From Gemmatimonadota bacterium (GTDB taxonomy: Bacteria; Gemmatimonadota; Gemmatimonadetes; Gemmatimonadales; GWC2-71-9): a stretch of 64,000 nucleotides of DNA. Made by a program: the position numbers and the translations under genes. Location of the stretch: contig JADJPD010000003.1 of NCBI GenBank assembly GCA_016713435.1, positions 310,001 to 374,000 on the forward strand, in the 5' to 3' direction. This document shows, piece by piece, positions 53,271-61,918 of the stretch. Each line of letters starts with the position of its first letter. Position 1 is the first letter of the stretch. A model generated the notes under the pieces. The model saw nothing but the letters and a program-made list of their open reading frames with translations, had not been told where the DNA came from and did no database searches.

Positions 53271-56023
53271 GTGGTCACCATGGGGGTATCGAGTTCCTCG
53301 AGCGCGGCGCGAAGCGCGAGCTTCACGTCGCCGAAGGGGGCGGCGGCCGGGAGGGTGATCACCCGGCCCCGGGCCCCGGGGGGCGCGTCGCCTTCCACCA
53401 CGAGCAGGTCCGCCGTCAGGGCGGCGGCGGGGCTGTCCTGCACTTCGCAGCCACGCTGGCGGAGGTGCGCCGCCACGTAGGCGCGGAGCCGGGGGTTCTC
53501 CATCCCCACGTACGCACTGCGCCCCGCGCCGCCACGGCCGAGCGGTGGCTCCGCCCGGGGGAGCCGGAGGGTGAAGGTGGTCCCCTGCCCCGGCGCAGAA
53601 CGGAGTTCCACCACCCCCCCGGCCTCCTGCACCAGGCCGTACACCAGCGCCAGGCCGAGCCCGGTGCTGATGCCGCGCGCCTTGGTGGTGAAGAAGGGCT
53701 CCATGCAGCGCTGCTGCACCTCCGCGCTCATCCCGGGCCCGGTGTCGGTGACCCGCACCAGCACCTCGGCGCCGCAAGGCTCGAGGGCCACGGTGACGGT
53801 GCCGGGCGGCAGGCCCTTGAGCGCGTCGCCGGCGTTCTGCACCAGGTTGAAGACGGCCTGGGTGAGCGCGGGAGTGGAGATGCGCACCCAGCAGGGGTCG
53901 TCCGGCAGCTCGGCCTCGAGCAGGGTGCCGCGCGGGAGGATGTTGCGGAGCACGGCCTCGGCCTCGCGCCACCAGCGGCCCACCTCGAGCGCCCGTTCCT
54001 GCGCCGCCTGCTGCGGGTCCACGGCCAGCAGCCGGAGCCCGCTGGCCAGCCGCTGCAGGTAGGAGGCGGAGGCGCGGATGCCGTCGAGCTCGCGGTGGAC
54101 CTCCCCGGGGAGGTCGAGCGCCTGCAGGGTGTCGAGCCGCACGCGCATGGGCATCAGGAGGTTCCCCATGTCGTGGCCCAGGCCGGCGGAGAGGGTGCCG
54201 AGGGAGGCCATGCGCTCCGACGCGCGGAGGCGGCGGTGCGAGGCCTCGAGCTCCCCGGTGCGCTCCTCCACCAGGCGCTGCAGCTCCTCGCGGTGGAGGC
54301 GCAGCTCTTCCGTCAGGCGCCGCTCCTCGGTGACGTCCTCGGTGGCCAGGATGATGCCGCCGACCTCGTCCCGGCCGTCGACCCAGGGGCGCACCTCCCA
54401 GCGCACCCAGCGCGTCTCGCCGGCGGGGGTGCGGTAGGGATCGCCCTCGGAGCGCACCACCTCGCCGCGGAGGGCGCGGCGGTGGGCCTCGCGCCAGGCC
54501 GGGCCCAGGGCCGGGCTCACCTCGTGGTGGGGGCGGCCCGCGAGCTGGTGGCGGTCGAGCGCGTAGTCGCTCAGGTAGCGGTGGCTCGCGGCCAGGCAGC
54601 GCAGGTCGCGGTCGAACATGGCGAGGGCCGCCGGCGCGTGGGCGATGAAGAGCGCCAGCCGCTCCTCGCGCTCCCGGAGCGCCCGTGTCAGGCGCGCCCG
54701 GTCCAGCCACGCCGCCACGAGGTCGGCCAGGGTGGCGATGAGGTCCAGCTCGCCGGTGCGGAAGCGCCCGCGCCGCCAGCTGGCGACGGCCAGCACGCCG
54801 AAGACCCGGTCCTCGGCCGCGATGGGGTAGCCCGCGTAGGCGCGGAGGCCGGGGATGGCCAGCTGGCAGTCCGCCAGTTCCGGCTCCTCGAGCACCAGCG
54901 GCGCGCCGCGCGCGAGCACCTGGCCGCAGAGCTGCTCGCCGCGGTGCAGCCGCGCCACCTCGGGATGGGCCGCCAGGTCCACGCCCACGCTCGAGACCAG
55001 CTGCAGCGTGCCGTCCGCCTCGAGGGTGTAGTGGAGGTAGCAGTCGGCGCCCACCCGGCGGCACAGCACGCGGAAGGTGCTGCTCAGCACCTCCTCGGTG
55101 GAGGTGCCGCCGGCGTTGCCGAGCACCAGGCGCGCCGCCGTGTCGGCCACCAGGCGCGCCGCCTCGTCGCGCTCGCGCAGCTCCGCCTCGGCGGCGCGGC
55201 GGGCGGTGACGTCGGTGACCAGCGAGATGAGCTCGTGCGGCCGCCCGTCCTCCATGTCCAGCACCGAGACGAACTTGTGCACCCAGCGCACCGAGCCGTC
55301 CTGCCGGACGAAGCGCCCGTCGAGCTCGTACGACGGGATGGCGCCGGCCAGCAGCTGCTGCATGTGCGCCCGGTTTCGCTCCCGCTCCTCCGCGTGGAGC
55401 AGCGCCGGGAACTCGCGGTGGCGGAGTTCCTCCTCGCTCAGGCCGGTGATGGCGGAATAGGCGGCGTTGCAGCGCAGGTAGTGCCCACCGGCGTCGATGA
55501 TGGCGATGCCGGTGGTGGCGTGCTCGAAGATGGTCCGGGAGCGCGACTCGCTCTCGTGCAGCGCCCGCTGGCGCGCCCGCAGCTCGGCGGCCATCGCGTG
55601 GCGCTCGATGGCGTTCTCCACCGCGCGGGTGACGCTGCCGGGCCCGAGCCAGTCCTTGCCCACGAAGTCGGTGGCGCCCGCGCGCAGGAGGCGCGCGCCG
55701 AGCTCGCCGTCGCCGCGGCCGGTGACCACCACCACGGGGGCGGGCAGGAGCAGCGGCAGCATTCCCGGCCCCTCGGGCTCGCGGGGCAGCCCGGCCAGCA
55801 GGTCGAAGGCGGTGCCATCGGGCAGGGTGTAATCCACCAGCAGCGCCTGGAAGGGATCCGGATCGTCCCGCACCCGCGCCAGCGCCTCGGCCACGCTGCC
55901 CGCCTCGACGAAGCGGAAGGTGCGCGCAGCCGAGCCCCGGAGGAGCGCGCCCTGGATCAGGGCACGGTCATCGGGGTTGTCATCGGCAATCAGCAGGCGC
56001 CAGCGCGGCTCGGTCATCGGCAT
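53267..56023 (-). CDS. Hybrid sensor histidine kinase with REC-PAS-GAF-PAS-HK layout
   Basis: A 918-residue soluble sensor. Order: N-terminal receiver (LLIADDNPDDRAL, Asp64 in LLVDYTLPDG), PAS (~140-265: IFEHATTGIAIIDAGGHYLRC), GAF (~290-430), second PAS with PAC, a coiled linker (EELRLHREELQRLVEERTGELE), the dimerisation/phospho-His helix (LGTLSAGLGHDMGNLLMPM) and the ATPase (NLVQNAGDAL, DTGPGMS, GLGLALVYG). A final 80 residues look like a receiver without the phospho-Asp. No membrane helix. ATG 56023 or 56017 starts; the frame above is an ORF through repeats. Partner of the adjacent receiver. Confidence 0.9.
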   Translation of the reverse strand: MPMTEPRWRLLIADDNPDDRALIQGALLRGSAARTFRFVEAGSVAEALARVRDDPDPFQALLVDYTLPDGTAFDLLAGLPREPEGPGMLPLLLPAPVVVVTGRGDGELGARLLRAGATDFVGKDWLGPGSVTRAVENAIERHAMAAELRARQRALHESESRSRTIFEHATTGIAIIDAGGHYLRCNAAYSAITGLSEEELRHREFPALLHAEERERNRAHMQQLLAGAIPSYELDGRFVRQDGSVRWVHKFVSVLDMEDGRPHELISLVTDVTARRAAEAELRERDEAARLVADTAARLVLGNAGGTSTEEVLSSTFRVLCRRVGADCYLHYTLEADGTLQLVSSVGVDLAAHPEVARLHRGEQLCGQVLARGAPLVLEEPELADCQLAIPGLRAYAGYPIAAEDRVFGVLAVASWRRGRFRTGELDLIATLADLVAAWLDRARLTRALREREERLALFIAHAPAALAMFDRDLRCLAASHRYLSDYALDRHQLAGRPHHEVSPALGPAWREAHRRALRGEVVRSEGDPYRTPAGETRWVRWEVRPWVDGRDEVGGIILATEDVTEERRLTEELRLHREELQRLVEERTGELEASHRRLRASERMASLGTLSAGLGHDMGNLLMPMRVRLDTLQALDLPGEVHRELDGIRASASYLQRLASGLRLLAVDPQQAAQERALEVGRWWREAEAVLRNILPRGTLLEAELPDDPCWVRISTPALTQAVFNLVQNAGDALKGLPPGTVTVALEPCGAEVLVRVTDTGPGMSAEVQQRCMEPFFTTKARGISTGLGLALVYGLVQEAGGVVELRSAPGQGTTFTLRLPRAEPPLGRGGAGRSAYVGMENPRLRAYVAAHLRQRGCEVQDSPAAALTADLLVVEGDAPPGARGRVITLPAAAPFGDVKLALRAALEELDTPMVTT

Positions 56024-56228
56024 CCGGCAGAGAAGCCCCGTCCAGGCGGATGCGCCTGACGGAATACGGGCGCATCCGGGGAAGGGAGGTTCCCTAAAGT
56101 GGCCTAGCCCGGGGCTTTGCGCATCGGTCCCGCGGGGGGACGCGGGGCTCCCCCCTAGGGGGCAGAATCGGGCACGGCGAACGCCGGACAGGCCGGCTTC
56201 CCGGCGGGGATCCGATTCCCAAAGGAGA

Positions 56229-56248
56229 GGAATTGGGCATCCAATTCC
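56229..56248. repeat. Perfect small palindrome in the kinase upstream region
   Basis: GGAATTGG, loop GCAT, CCAATTCC. It lies in the 367 bases upstream of the sensor kinase (56024-56390), where no gene is seen. CCCCCTAGGGGG (around 56153) is another short palindrome in the same stretch. Confidence 0.55.
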
Positions 56249-56269
56249 CAAGTTGGGAAAGCGCTCACG

Positions 56270-56374
56270 GTCCCGGGAAACGCCGGTCAAGTGCCGGGAA
56301 ACGCCGGTCGAGTGCCGGGAAAGACCCGTCGAGTGCCGGGAAAGACCGGTCGAGTGCCGGGACTCGGCCGTCGA
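56270..56374. repeat. Tandem array of five 21-bp units
   Basis: Units start at 56270, 56291, 56312, 56333 and 56354, with consensus GTGCCGGGAAAGACCGGTCGA. Read on the minus strand the period gives heptads of the type SRHSTGL. A second, more decayed stretch of the same period lies at about 56545-56640. The spacing (21, no unique spacers) excludes CRISPR. Confidence 0.85.
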
Positions 56375-56390
56375 GCGACGGAACGTGCGG

Positions 56391-56771
56391 CTACGCGATT
56401 GGGGCGTTGCCCGAGGGGCGGGACACCCGGAACCTGCGGCGGGACATGGGGTTCGGGGTGCCGGAGGTCGCCGCGTGCCGTGGCGGGAAACGGCGCTTCG
56501 AGCGGAGGGAATATGGGAGGCGAGCACCGGGCAACCGCTCCCACGCCCGGGATAGCCCGGTCGAGCCGTGGCAGGCCCCGGTCACGGTGCGGGACCTGCC
56601 GGTCCGCCTGCGAGACCCGCCGGTGCGGTGGCGGGACGGTGGGGCTGCAGTCAGCCGGGCGGTGGGGGTGGGGCGGGGGTAGGGGTCTTCGTGGTGGCGA
56701 ATGAGCGCGTCCCAGTTGGCGTCGCCGGCGCGCTCGATGCTGGCGCGGATGTCCTCCCGGGTGAAGGGCAT
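56391..56771 (-). CDS. Possible small protein with decayed heptad repeats
   Basis: From ATG 56771 the first ~35 residues (MPFTREDIRASIERAGDANW, ALIRHHEDPYPRP) look like real coding sequence with normal third-position GC. The rest follows the 21-bp repeat and gives a basic heptad pattern (SRHRTGG, SRRRTGR, SRTVTGA) before a stop at 56391. It starts four bases after the stop of a small membrane protein fragment, suggesting an operon. No family recognised; could be a fragment of a longer repeat protein. Confidence 0.4.
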   Translation of the reverse strand: MPFTREDIRASIERAGDANWDALIRHHEDPYPRPTPTARLTAAPPSRHRTGGSRRRTGRSRTVTGACHGSTGLSRAWERLPGARLPYSLRSKRRFPPRHAATSGTPNPMSRRRFRVSRPSGNAPIA

Positions 56772-56775
56772 CGGG

Positions 56776-56910
56776 TCACTCCCGTGGCGGGTCCTCCGGG
56801 GGACGCCGGTCCCGCCGCCCGCGCCACCAGTGCTCCGCATACAGCCCCACGCCGATGGCGAGCGCCAGGAGCTGGATGCCGAGCTCCGCGAGGAGGGTAT
56901 GGTTGCCCCC
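56776..56910 (-). CDS. C-terminal fragment of a membrane protein, 5' part lost in the G/C block
   Basis: The readable part is TLLAELGIQLLALAIGVGLY, then AEHWWRGRRDRRPPEDPPRE and a stop at 56776-56778. It has one hydrophobic segment and a charged tail. Upstream of about 56905 the sequence becomes G/C homopolymers and the frame meets a stop, so the start cannot be found. Confidence 0.4.
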   Translation of the reverse strand, partial: GGNHTLLAELGIQLLALAIGVGLYAEHWWRGRRDRRPPEDPPRE

Positions 56911-58035
56911 CCCGGGGGCTCAGCCGCGGCGGGCCGGCCCCCGCCGGCGGGCGGGGGGGGGGGGCCCGGGGGGGCGGGGGGGGGGGGCCGGGCGGGGGGG
57001 GCGGGCCCCCCCCGGGCCCCGCGCCCCCCCGCCCCCCCGCCCCCCCGGGGCCCCCAGCCCCCCCCGGGGGGCGCCCCGGGCGCCCGGGGCCCCCGGCCCC
57101 CCCCCCCCCGGGGGCCGCGCCCCCCCCCGGCCGCCCGGGGGGGCCCCCCCGGCCCGCCGGGGGCCCCCGGGGGGCCCCCGGGGGGGCGCCCCGGGGGCCG
57201 GCGGGGGGGGGGGGGGGGGCCCCCGCCCCCCCCCGGGGCCCCGGCGGGCCCGGGGCGGGGCCGGGGGCCCGGCCCCCCCCCCGGGGGGGGGGGGCGGGGC
57301 GCGGGGGGGGGGGGGGCCCGCGCCCCCGGCCCCCCCCCGGGCCGGCCCCCGGCCCCCGGCCCCGCCCCCCCCCCCGGGCCCCCGGGCCCGGCCCCCCCCC
57401 CCCCCGCCCCCCCCCCCCCCCCCCCCGGCCCGGGCGGCCGGGCCCGGGCCCCCGGGCCCCCCGCCCGGGGGCGGGGGGGGGGGGGGGGGGGGGGGGGCCG
57501 GGGGGGGGCGGGGCCCCCCCCCCCCGGGCCGGGGCGGGCCCCCGGGCCCCCGGGGCCCGGGGGGCCGGGGCCCCCCCCCCCCGGGGGGGGCCCCCCGGGG
57601 GGGTACCCCCCCCGGCCGCCGGCCCGGCGGCCCGCCCGCCCCCCCGCGGGCCCCGGCCCCCCGGGGGGGGGGGGCCCCCCCGGGGGGGGGGCCCCCCCCG
57701 GCGGGGGCCCCGGCCCCCGGGGGGGCGCCGGGCCCCGGGGCCCCCCCGGGCGGGGCCCGCGCCGGGCGGGCGGCCCGGGGGGGGGGGGCCGGGGCGCCGG
57801 CCGCGCCCCCCCGCGGCCGGGCCGGGGGGGGGCCCCGGGGGCGGGGGCGGGGGGGGGGGGCGGGGGGGGCGGGCGGGCGGGGCCGGGGGGCAGGGGGCGG
57901 GGGTCGGGGGGGTCGGCGGGGGGGGGGGGGAGGCGCCGGGGGCCGGGGCCCCCCGGGGGGGCGCCCGGGGGGGGGGGGGCGGCCCGCCCCCGGGCCGGGG
58001 GGGGGGGGGGGCGGGCCCGGGTGGCGGAGGCGCGG
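56905..58035. other. About 1.1 kb of G and C homopolymer runs, probable sequence artefact
   Basis: This stretch is built almost only of runs of G and C; A or T occur just a few times (for example near 57056 and 57602). All six frames are open simply because stop codons need A or T. Both neighbouring genes lose their ends in it. No biological low-complexity array I know looks like this; base-calling failure or a mis-assembled hard GC region is the best explanation. No feature can be called inside. Confidence 0.85.
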
Positions 58036-58585
58036 CGTGGCACCCATCGGCCCCCGGCGCGTCCGGCGCGCCGTAGTGGCCGCGCACCAGCCGCGGCGCG
58101 GTGCCGCCCCGGTCCAGGAAGAAGAGGCCGTCGTACTGGCCGTCGCAGAGCTCGGGGATGGTGGGGCCGCCGAGGGCGGCGATGATGGGGCCGAGGGTGT
58201 TGCTGTGGCCCACGATGAGCACCGCGCTGCCCGCCGGCATGGCGTTGACCAGCGCCGCCACCTCGGCGGCGTGCGCGGTGAGGTCGCGGCTGGCGGCCAC
58301 CTCCACCGGCTCGAGCTGCTGGGCCTTCACCACCGGCGCCGCGGTGAGCCGGGTGCGCTGGTAGCGGGTGGTGATGACGCCATCCAGCTTCACGCAGCTC
58401 AGCGCCTTCACCAGCGCCTCGGCGCGAGTCCAGCCTTCCATGGTGAGGCCCGGGTCGTCGCCGCCGGTGGCCTTCTCGGCATGGCGGACCAGGATGACGA
58501 GGCTGGCCTGCGCGGGCAGCGGCAGCGCGCCGCCGAGGAGCAGCGCCAGCAGGCCCAGCAGGCCCGCGCCGCGCCGGCCCGTCAT
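58034..58585 (-). CDS. Exported histidine phosphatase family protein, 3' end unresolved
   Basis: A SixA/phosphoglycerate-mutase-like phosphatase with signal peptide (LLGLLALLLGGALPLPAQA). The catalytic motif LVRHAEK (R34-H35), TRYQRTRLTAAP and the second His in LIVGHSNTLGPI are intact. The protein is readable to GHYGAPDAPGADGC, close to the expected C-terminus, then enters the G/C block. ATG 58585 shares a base with the stop of the upstream M50 gene (TGATG). Substrate unknown. Confidence 0.82.
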
Positions 58586-59286
58586 CAGCGGTAGCCCATC
58601 CCGGGATAGAGCAGCGCGATGGCGCCGAAGAAGATCGGGGAGAAGATCGGGGTGAAGATCTTCCACGCGATCATGATCCCGAAGATGCTGAGGATGGGGT
58701 TGCCCCAGAGGAAGTTCTGGTAGGCGCGCGCGTTGGCGGGGTGGAGCACGGCGAGCGGCAGCGCGCTCCCGTCGAGCGGCGGCAGCGGCAGCAGGTTGAA
58801 GGCGCCGAGCAGCAGGTTCATGGAGAACATGGCGCCGAGGAAGAAGGCCAGCGCGGGCCACAGCCCGTGCAGGTCCGTCCCCGCGATGTGCCCGAAGCCG
58901 ATGCTGCTCGGCGCGTAGAAGAAGCCGGCCGCCATCCCGGCGCGGATCAGCAGGGCCGCGAGCAGCGCGAGGAGGAAGTTGCTGATCGGCCCGGCCGCGG
59001 CCATGGCCGCGGCGCGCCGCGGGTGGCGGAGCGCCCACTGCGGATCGTACGGCGCGCTGGCGTAGCCGAAGGGCCAGCCCGAGAGGAACACCGTCAGGAG
59101 CGGCAGCAGCACCATGCCGAACGGCTCGCGCCGGATGTGGGGCATGGGGTCGAGCGACACCTGGCCGCCGTGGTACGCCGTGAGGTCGCCGCCGCGCTTG
59201 GCCTGCCAGGCGTGCGCCGCCTCGTGCACCGTGGTGCTGAAGAGGAACACCACGTAGTAGATGAGCCCTTCGGCGAGGTTGTCCAT
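58585..59286 (-). CDS. Site-2 protease family (M50) membrane protein
   Basis: A 233-residue polytopic protein. The zinc motif HEAAH (H21-H25) lies in the first helix (FLFSTTVHEAAHAWQAKRGG) and the second motif NLLPLPPLDGSALPLAVL (N...PxxDG) near residue 170. This is the compact S2P form without PDZ, as in Rip-like and archaeal enzymes, that cuts membrane proteins within the bilayer. ATG 59286 follows the PQQ dehydrogenase stop by six bases. Confidence 0.9.
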   Translation of the reverse strand: MDNLAEGLIYYVVFLFSTTVHEAAHAWQAKRGGDLTAYHGGQVSLDPMPHIRREPFGMVLLPLLTVFLSGWPFGYASAPYDPQWALRHPRRAAAMAAAGPISNFLLALLAALLIRAGMAAGFFYAPSSIGFGHIAGTDLHGLWPALAFFLGAMFSMNLLLGAFNLLPLPPLDGSALPLAVLHPANARAYQNFLWGNPILSIFGIMIAWKIFTPIFSPIFFGAIALLYPGMGYR

Positions 59287-59292
59287 GATCCC

Positions 59293-60909
59293 TTAAGGTA
59301 CCACGGCCCTCGGCCGCTCCGGCAGGGCGAACGCCAGCAGCACGCCGCCCGCCGTCATGGCCACGTACTGCCGGCCCTCCACCGCGTAGCTGACGGGGTT
59401 GGTGTTGGTGACGGCCCCGGCCTGGAAGTGCCAGAGCGGCCTCCCCGTCCGCGCGTCGAGCGCGAAGAGCTGCCCCTCGTTGGTCCCGCCGAAGACCAGC
59501 CCGCCCGCGGTGGAGAGGACACCGCTCCAGGGCGGGGAGAAGAGCGGGAAGCTCCAGCGCACCCGGCCGGTGGCGGGCTCCAGCGCCTTCACCATCCCCT
59601 GCGCGGTGTCGCCGCCGAACTCCGCCTCGCCGCCGCCCAGGAAGTAGCGGCCCGGCGTGTAGCTGACGGGATACTTGAAGTAGCGGCTCCCCATCTGGCG
59701 CGCGGCCACGTAGAAGAGGCCGGTGAGGGGGCTGTAGCTCGGGCTGTACCAGTTGCTGGCGCCGTGGAGGTTGGGCGTCAGGTTGGTGCCGGTGTCGGTG
59801 GGCTCCGCGTTGGGGCGCATGATGGGGCGGCCCTTCGCGTCGAGGCCCTCGGCCCACTCCTGCCGGATGTAGGGCGTCCCCGCCAGGAACTCGCCGGTGG
59901 CGCGGTCGAGCGCGTAGAAGAAGCCGTTCCGGTTGGCCATCGTCACGAGCTTCCGGGGGCGGCCGCCGACGGACGCGTCGAGCAGCACCGGGATCTGGGC
60001 GGCGTCCCAGTCGTGGGTGTCGTGCGGGGTGAACTGGAAGTGCCAGCGGATGGCGCCGGTCCGGGCGTCGAGGGCCAGGAGGGCGCAGGTGTAGAGGTTG
60101 TCGCCGGCGCGGCTGTCGCCGTTCCAGAGCGGGCCGGGGTTGCCGACGCCCCAGTAGACGAGGCCCAGCGCGGGATCGTAGCTGCCGGTCACCCAGGTGG
60201 AGCCGCCGCCCGTCTTCCAGGAATCGCCGGCCCAGGTCTCGCTGCCGGGCTCGCCGGGGGCGGGGATGGTGTAGGTGCGCCAGCGGCGGGTGCCGGTCTT
60301 CGCGTCGTAGGCGTCGATGAAGCCGCGGATGCCCGCCTCGGCGCCGCTCACGCCCGTCAGGATCAGGTCGCCGACGGCGAGGGGGGCGCCGGTGATGGCA
60401 TAGCCCATGGCGTTGTCGGCCACGGGGACGCTCCAGCGGAGGGCGCCGCTCCGGGCGTCGAGCGCCACCAGCCGCGCGTCGGGGGTGCCCACGTACACGG
60501 TGGAGTCGCGGAGGGCCACGCCGCGGTTGGTGGGCGCAAAGCCGAGGGCCAGCAGGTTCGCCGGGATCGCCTGATTGTAGCGCCAGAGCACCCGGCCGCT
60601 CCGCGCGTCGAGCGCCACCACGTGGCCCTGGAACTCCGTCAGGTACATGATGCCGTCCACCACCAGCGGGCTCACCTGGAGGGGGCCGGCCACGAGGGCC
60701 TGGTAGATCCACGCGGGGCGGAGGCCCGCGACGTTGGCGGGGGTGATCTCGCGCAGGGGCGAGAAGCGCTGGGCGCCGAGGTCGCCGGAGTAGGTGAGCC
60801 AGTTCTGGGGCTCGGCGCGCGCGTTCCGGAGGCGGGCGTCCGTCACCTGCGCCGAAACCCCGGGTGCCGCGCCGATGCCCGCCGCGACGACGAACCCTGC
60901 GATCATCAT
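59293..60909 (-). CDS. PQQ-dependent (quinoprotein) dehydrogenase
   Basis: A 538-residue exported beta-propeller dehydrogenase. After a signal peptide (MMIAGFVVAAGIGAAPGVSAQ) come repeated tryptophan-docking blades (VVALDARSGRVLWRY; LVALDARSGALRWS; LLALDARTGAIRWHFQFTPHDTHDWD; LFALDARTGRPLWHF). Segments NPGPLWNGDSRAGDNLYTC and GASNWYSPSYSPLTGLFYV match alcohol/methanol-type quinoproteins. No vicinal Cys pair is seen. It probably passes electrons to the cytochrome c encoded just upstream. ATG 60909 is used; an in-frame ATG 61065 overlaps the cytochrome stop but the extra 52 residues are translated REP repeat. Confidence 0.87.
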   Translation of the reverse strand: MMIAGFVVAAGIGAAPGVSAQVTDARLRNARAEPQNWLTYSGDLGAQRFSPLREITPANVAGLRPAWIYQALVAGPLQVSPLVVDGIMYLTEFQGHVVALDARSGRVLWRYNQAIPANLLALGFAPTNRGVALRDSTVYVGTPDARLVALDARSGALRWSVPVADNAMGYAITGAPLAVGDLILTGVSGAEAGIRGFIDAYDAKTGTRRWRTYTIPAPGEPGSETWAGDSWKTGGGSTWVTGSYDPALGLVYWGVGNPGPLWNGDSRAGDNLYTCALLALDARTGAIRWHFQFTPHDTHDWDAAQIPVLLDASVGGRPRKLVTMANRNGFFYALDRATGEFLAGTPYIRQEWAEGLDAKGRPIMRPNAEPTDTGTNLTPNLHGASNWYSPSYSPLTGLFYVAARQMGSRYFKYPVSYTPGRYFLGGGEAEFGGDTAQGMVKALEPATGRVRWSFPLFSPPWSGVLSTAGGLVFGGTNEGQLFALDARTGRPLWHFQAGAVTNTNPVSYAVEGRQYVAMTAGGVLLAFALPERPRAVVP

Positions 60910-60921
60910 GCCGCATCGAAA

Positions 60922-61037
60922 GCGCGGCCCTCGGGCCGCGCCACGTTGCGTTCCCCGACCCGCGTTCCCGGCACCGGCCTCGGCAGACATCCGGCGGCAG
61001 GCGGCGATGGGCGCGGGGCGCGGCCCGAGGGCCGCGC
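60922..61037. repeat. REP-like hairpin pair in front of the PQQ dehydrogenase gene
   Basis: Hairpins 60922-60941 and 61018-61037 with arms GCGCGGCCC/GGGCCGCGC. The first is preceded by CATCGAAA and the second followed by GTTCGATG, so the outer ends are also inverted; between them is GTTCCCCGACC, as in the pair at 47945-48023. Confidence 0.78.
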
Positions 61038-61061
61038 GTTCGATGTGGAGGGGTCTGATGG

Positions 61062-61853
61062 TCATGGCGCCCCCCGGAGCGAGGCGAGGTAGGCGACGAC
61101 GTCGTCGAGCTCGGGGCCGGTAAGGACGCCGTCGTACGACGGCATGGGGCTCGCGGCCGGCCGCTTGACGAGCTTGCGGAGCCGGGTCTTCTCGAGCGAC
61201 CGGATCGTCCCGTCGGCTTCACGCAGGACCAGCACGAAGTCATCCTCGGTGACGCGGGTGCCGGCGTGGACCCGGCCCGCGGCGGTGGTGGCCTCCACCA
61301 TGAGGTAGGCCGGGTAGGGCCCGTGCACCGACGGCAGGGCCGACACCGGCTGGAGCGCGCCGGGCGCCACGAGCGACTCGCGCAGCCGCGCGCCGCCCAG
61401 GCGGAGGCCCACCTCGCTCAGGTCCGGGGCCCAGCCGCTGCCCTGGCCGTTGATGACGTGGCAGCCGAGGCAGGCACCCTTTCCCGCCACGAGGGCGCGG
61501 CCGCGGTTCTCGTCGCCGGGAAGCACCTCGGGCGGGCGGCGGCCGAGGGCGCGGACGTAGGCGGCCACCTGGACGCCCTCCTGCTCGCTCAGGTTCCAGA
61601 ACCCGATCATGGCCGTGCCGGGGATGCCGCCGAGGATGACGCGCACCAGCTCGGCGTCGTCCTTGGCGCGGCGGAGCGTCGGGCGGGTGAGCGCGGGGCC
61701 GACGCCGCCGGTGCCGCCGACGCCGTGGCAGCGCACGCACTGGCTCTCGAAGAGCCGCTGCCCCGCGAGAACGTCGGCCGAGGCCACGTCCTGTGCGGCC
61801 GCGGGGAGCGCGGCGGCGAGGGTCAGCATCAGTTGTAGCAGGGGGAGACGCAT
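61062..61853 (-). CDS. Dihaem c-type cytochrome
   Basis: A 263-residue periplasmic cytochrome with signal peptide (MRLPLLQLMLTLAAALPAAAQ). Two haem sites: CVRCHG in RLFESQCVRCHGVGGTGG and CLGCHV in AGKGACLGCHVINGQGSG; MIGFWNLSEQEGVQVAAYV and MPSYDGVLTGPELDDVVAYL supply the Met ligands and last helices. It is the likely electron acceptor of the PQQ dehydrogenase encoded downstream. ATG 61853 fits the signal peptide. Confidence 0.9.
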   Translation of the reverse strand: MRLPLLQLMLTLAAALPAAAQDVASADVLAGQRLFESQCVRCHGVGGTGGVGPALTRPTLRRAKDDAELVRVILGGIPGTAMIGFWNLSEQEGVQVAAYVRALGRRPPEVLPGDENRGRALVAGKGACLGCHVINGQGSGWAPDLSEVGLRLGGARLRESLVAPGALQPVSALPSVHGPYPAYLMVEATTAAGRVHAGTRVTEDDFVLVLREADGTIRSLEKTRLRKLVKRPAASPMPSYDGVLTGPELDDVVAYLASLRGAP

Positions 61854-61891
61854 GCGGATGAGGCTACTGTCCGTGGGGCGTCGTGTAAAGC

Positions 61892-61917
61892 CATGGTAGG
61901 GGCCGGCCCCTACCATG
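61892..61917. terminator. Perfect 26-bp palindrome after the lipoprotein gene
   Basis: CATGGTAGGGGCC followed by its exact inverse GGCCCCTACCATG, one base past the stop of the gene at 61919. It could be a terminator between the lipoprotein and cytochrome genes or another dispersed palindromic repeat. Confidence 0.6.
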
Positions 61918-61918
61918 A

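Noticed and set aside
56270..56374. CRISPR-like array
   Set aside because: Units are contiguous 21-bp tandem repeats with no unique spacers, and no cas gene is in the window.
56391..58043. Long Gly/Pro/Arg open frames in several frames across the G/C block
   Set aside because: Open only because the block lacks A and T; likely artefactual sequence.
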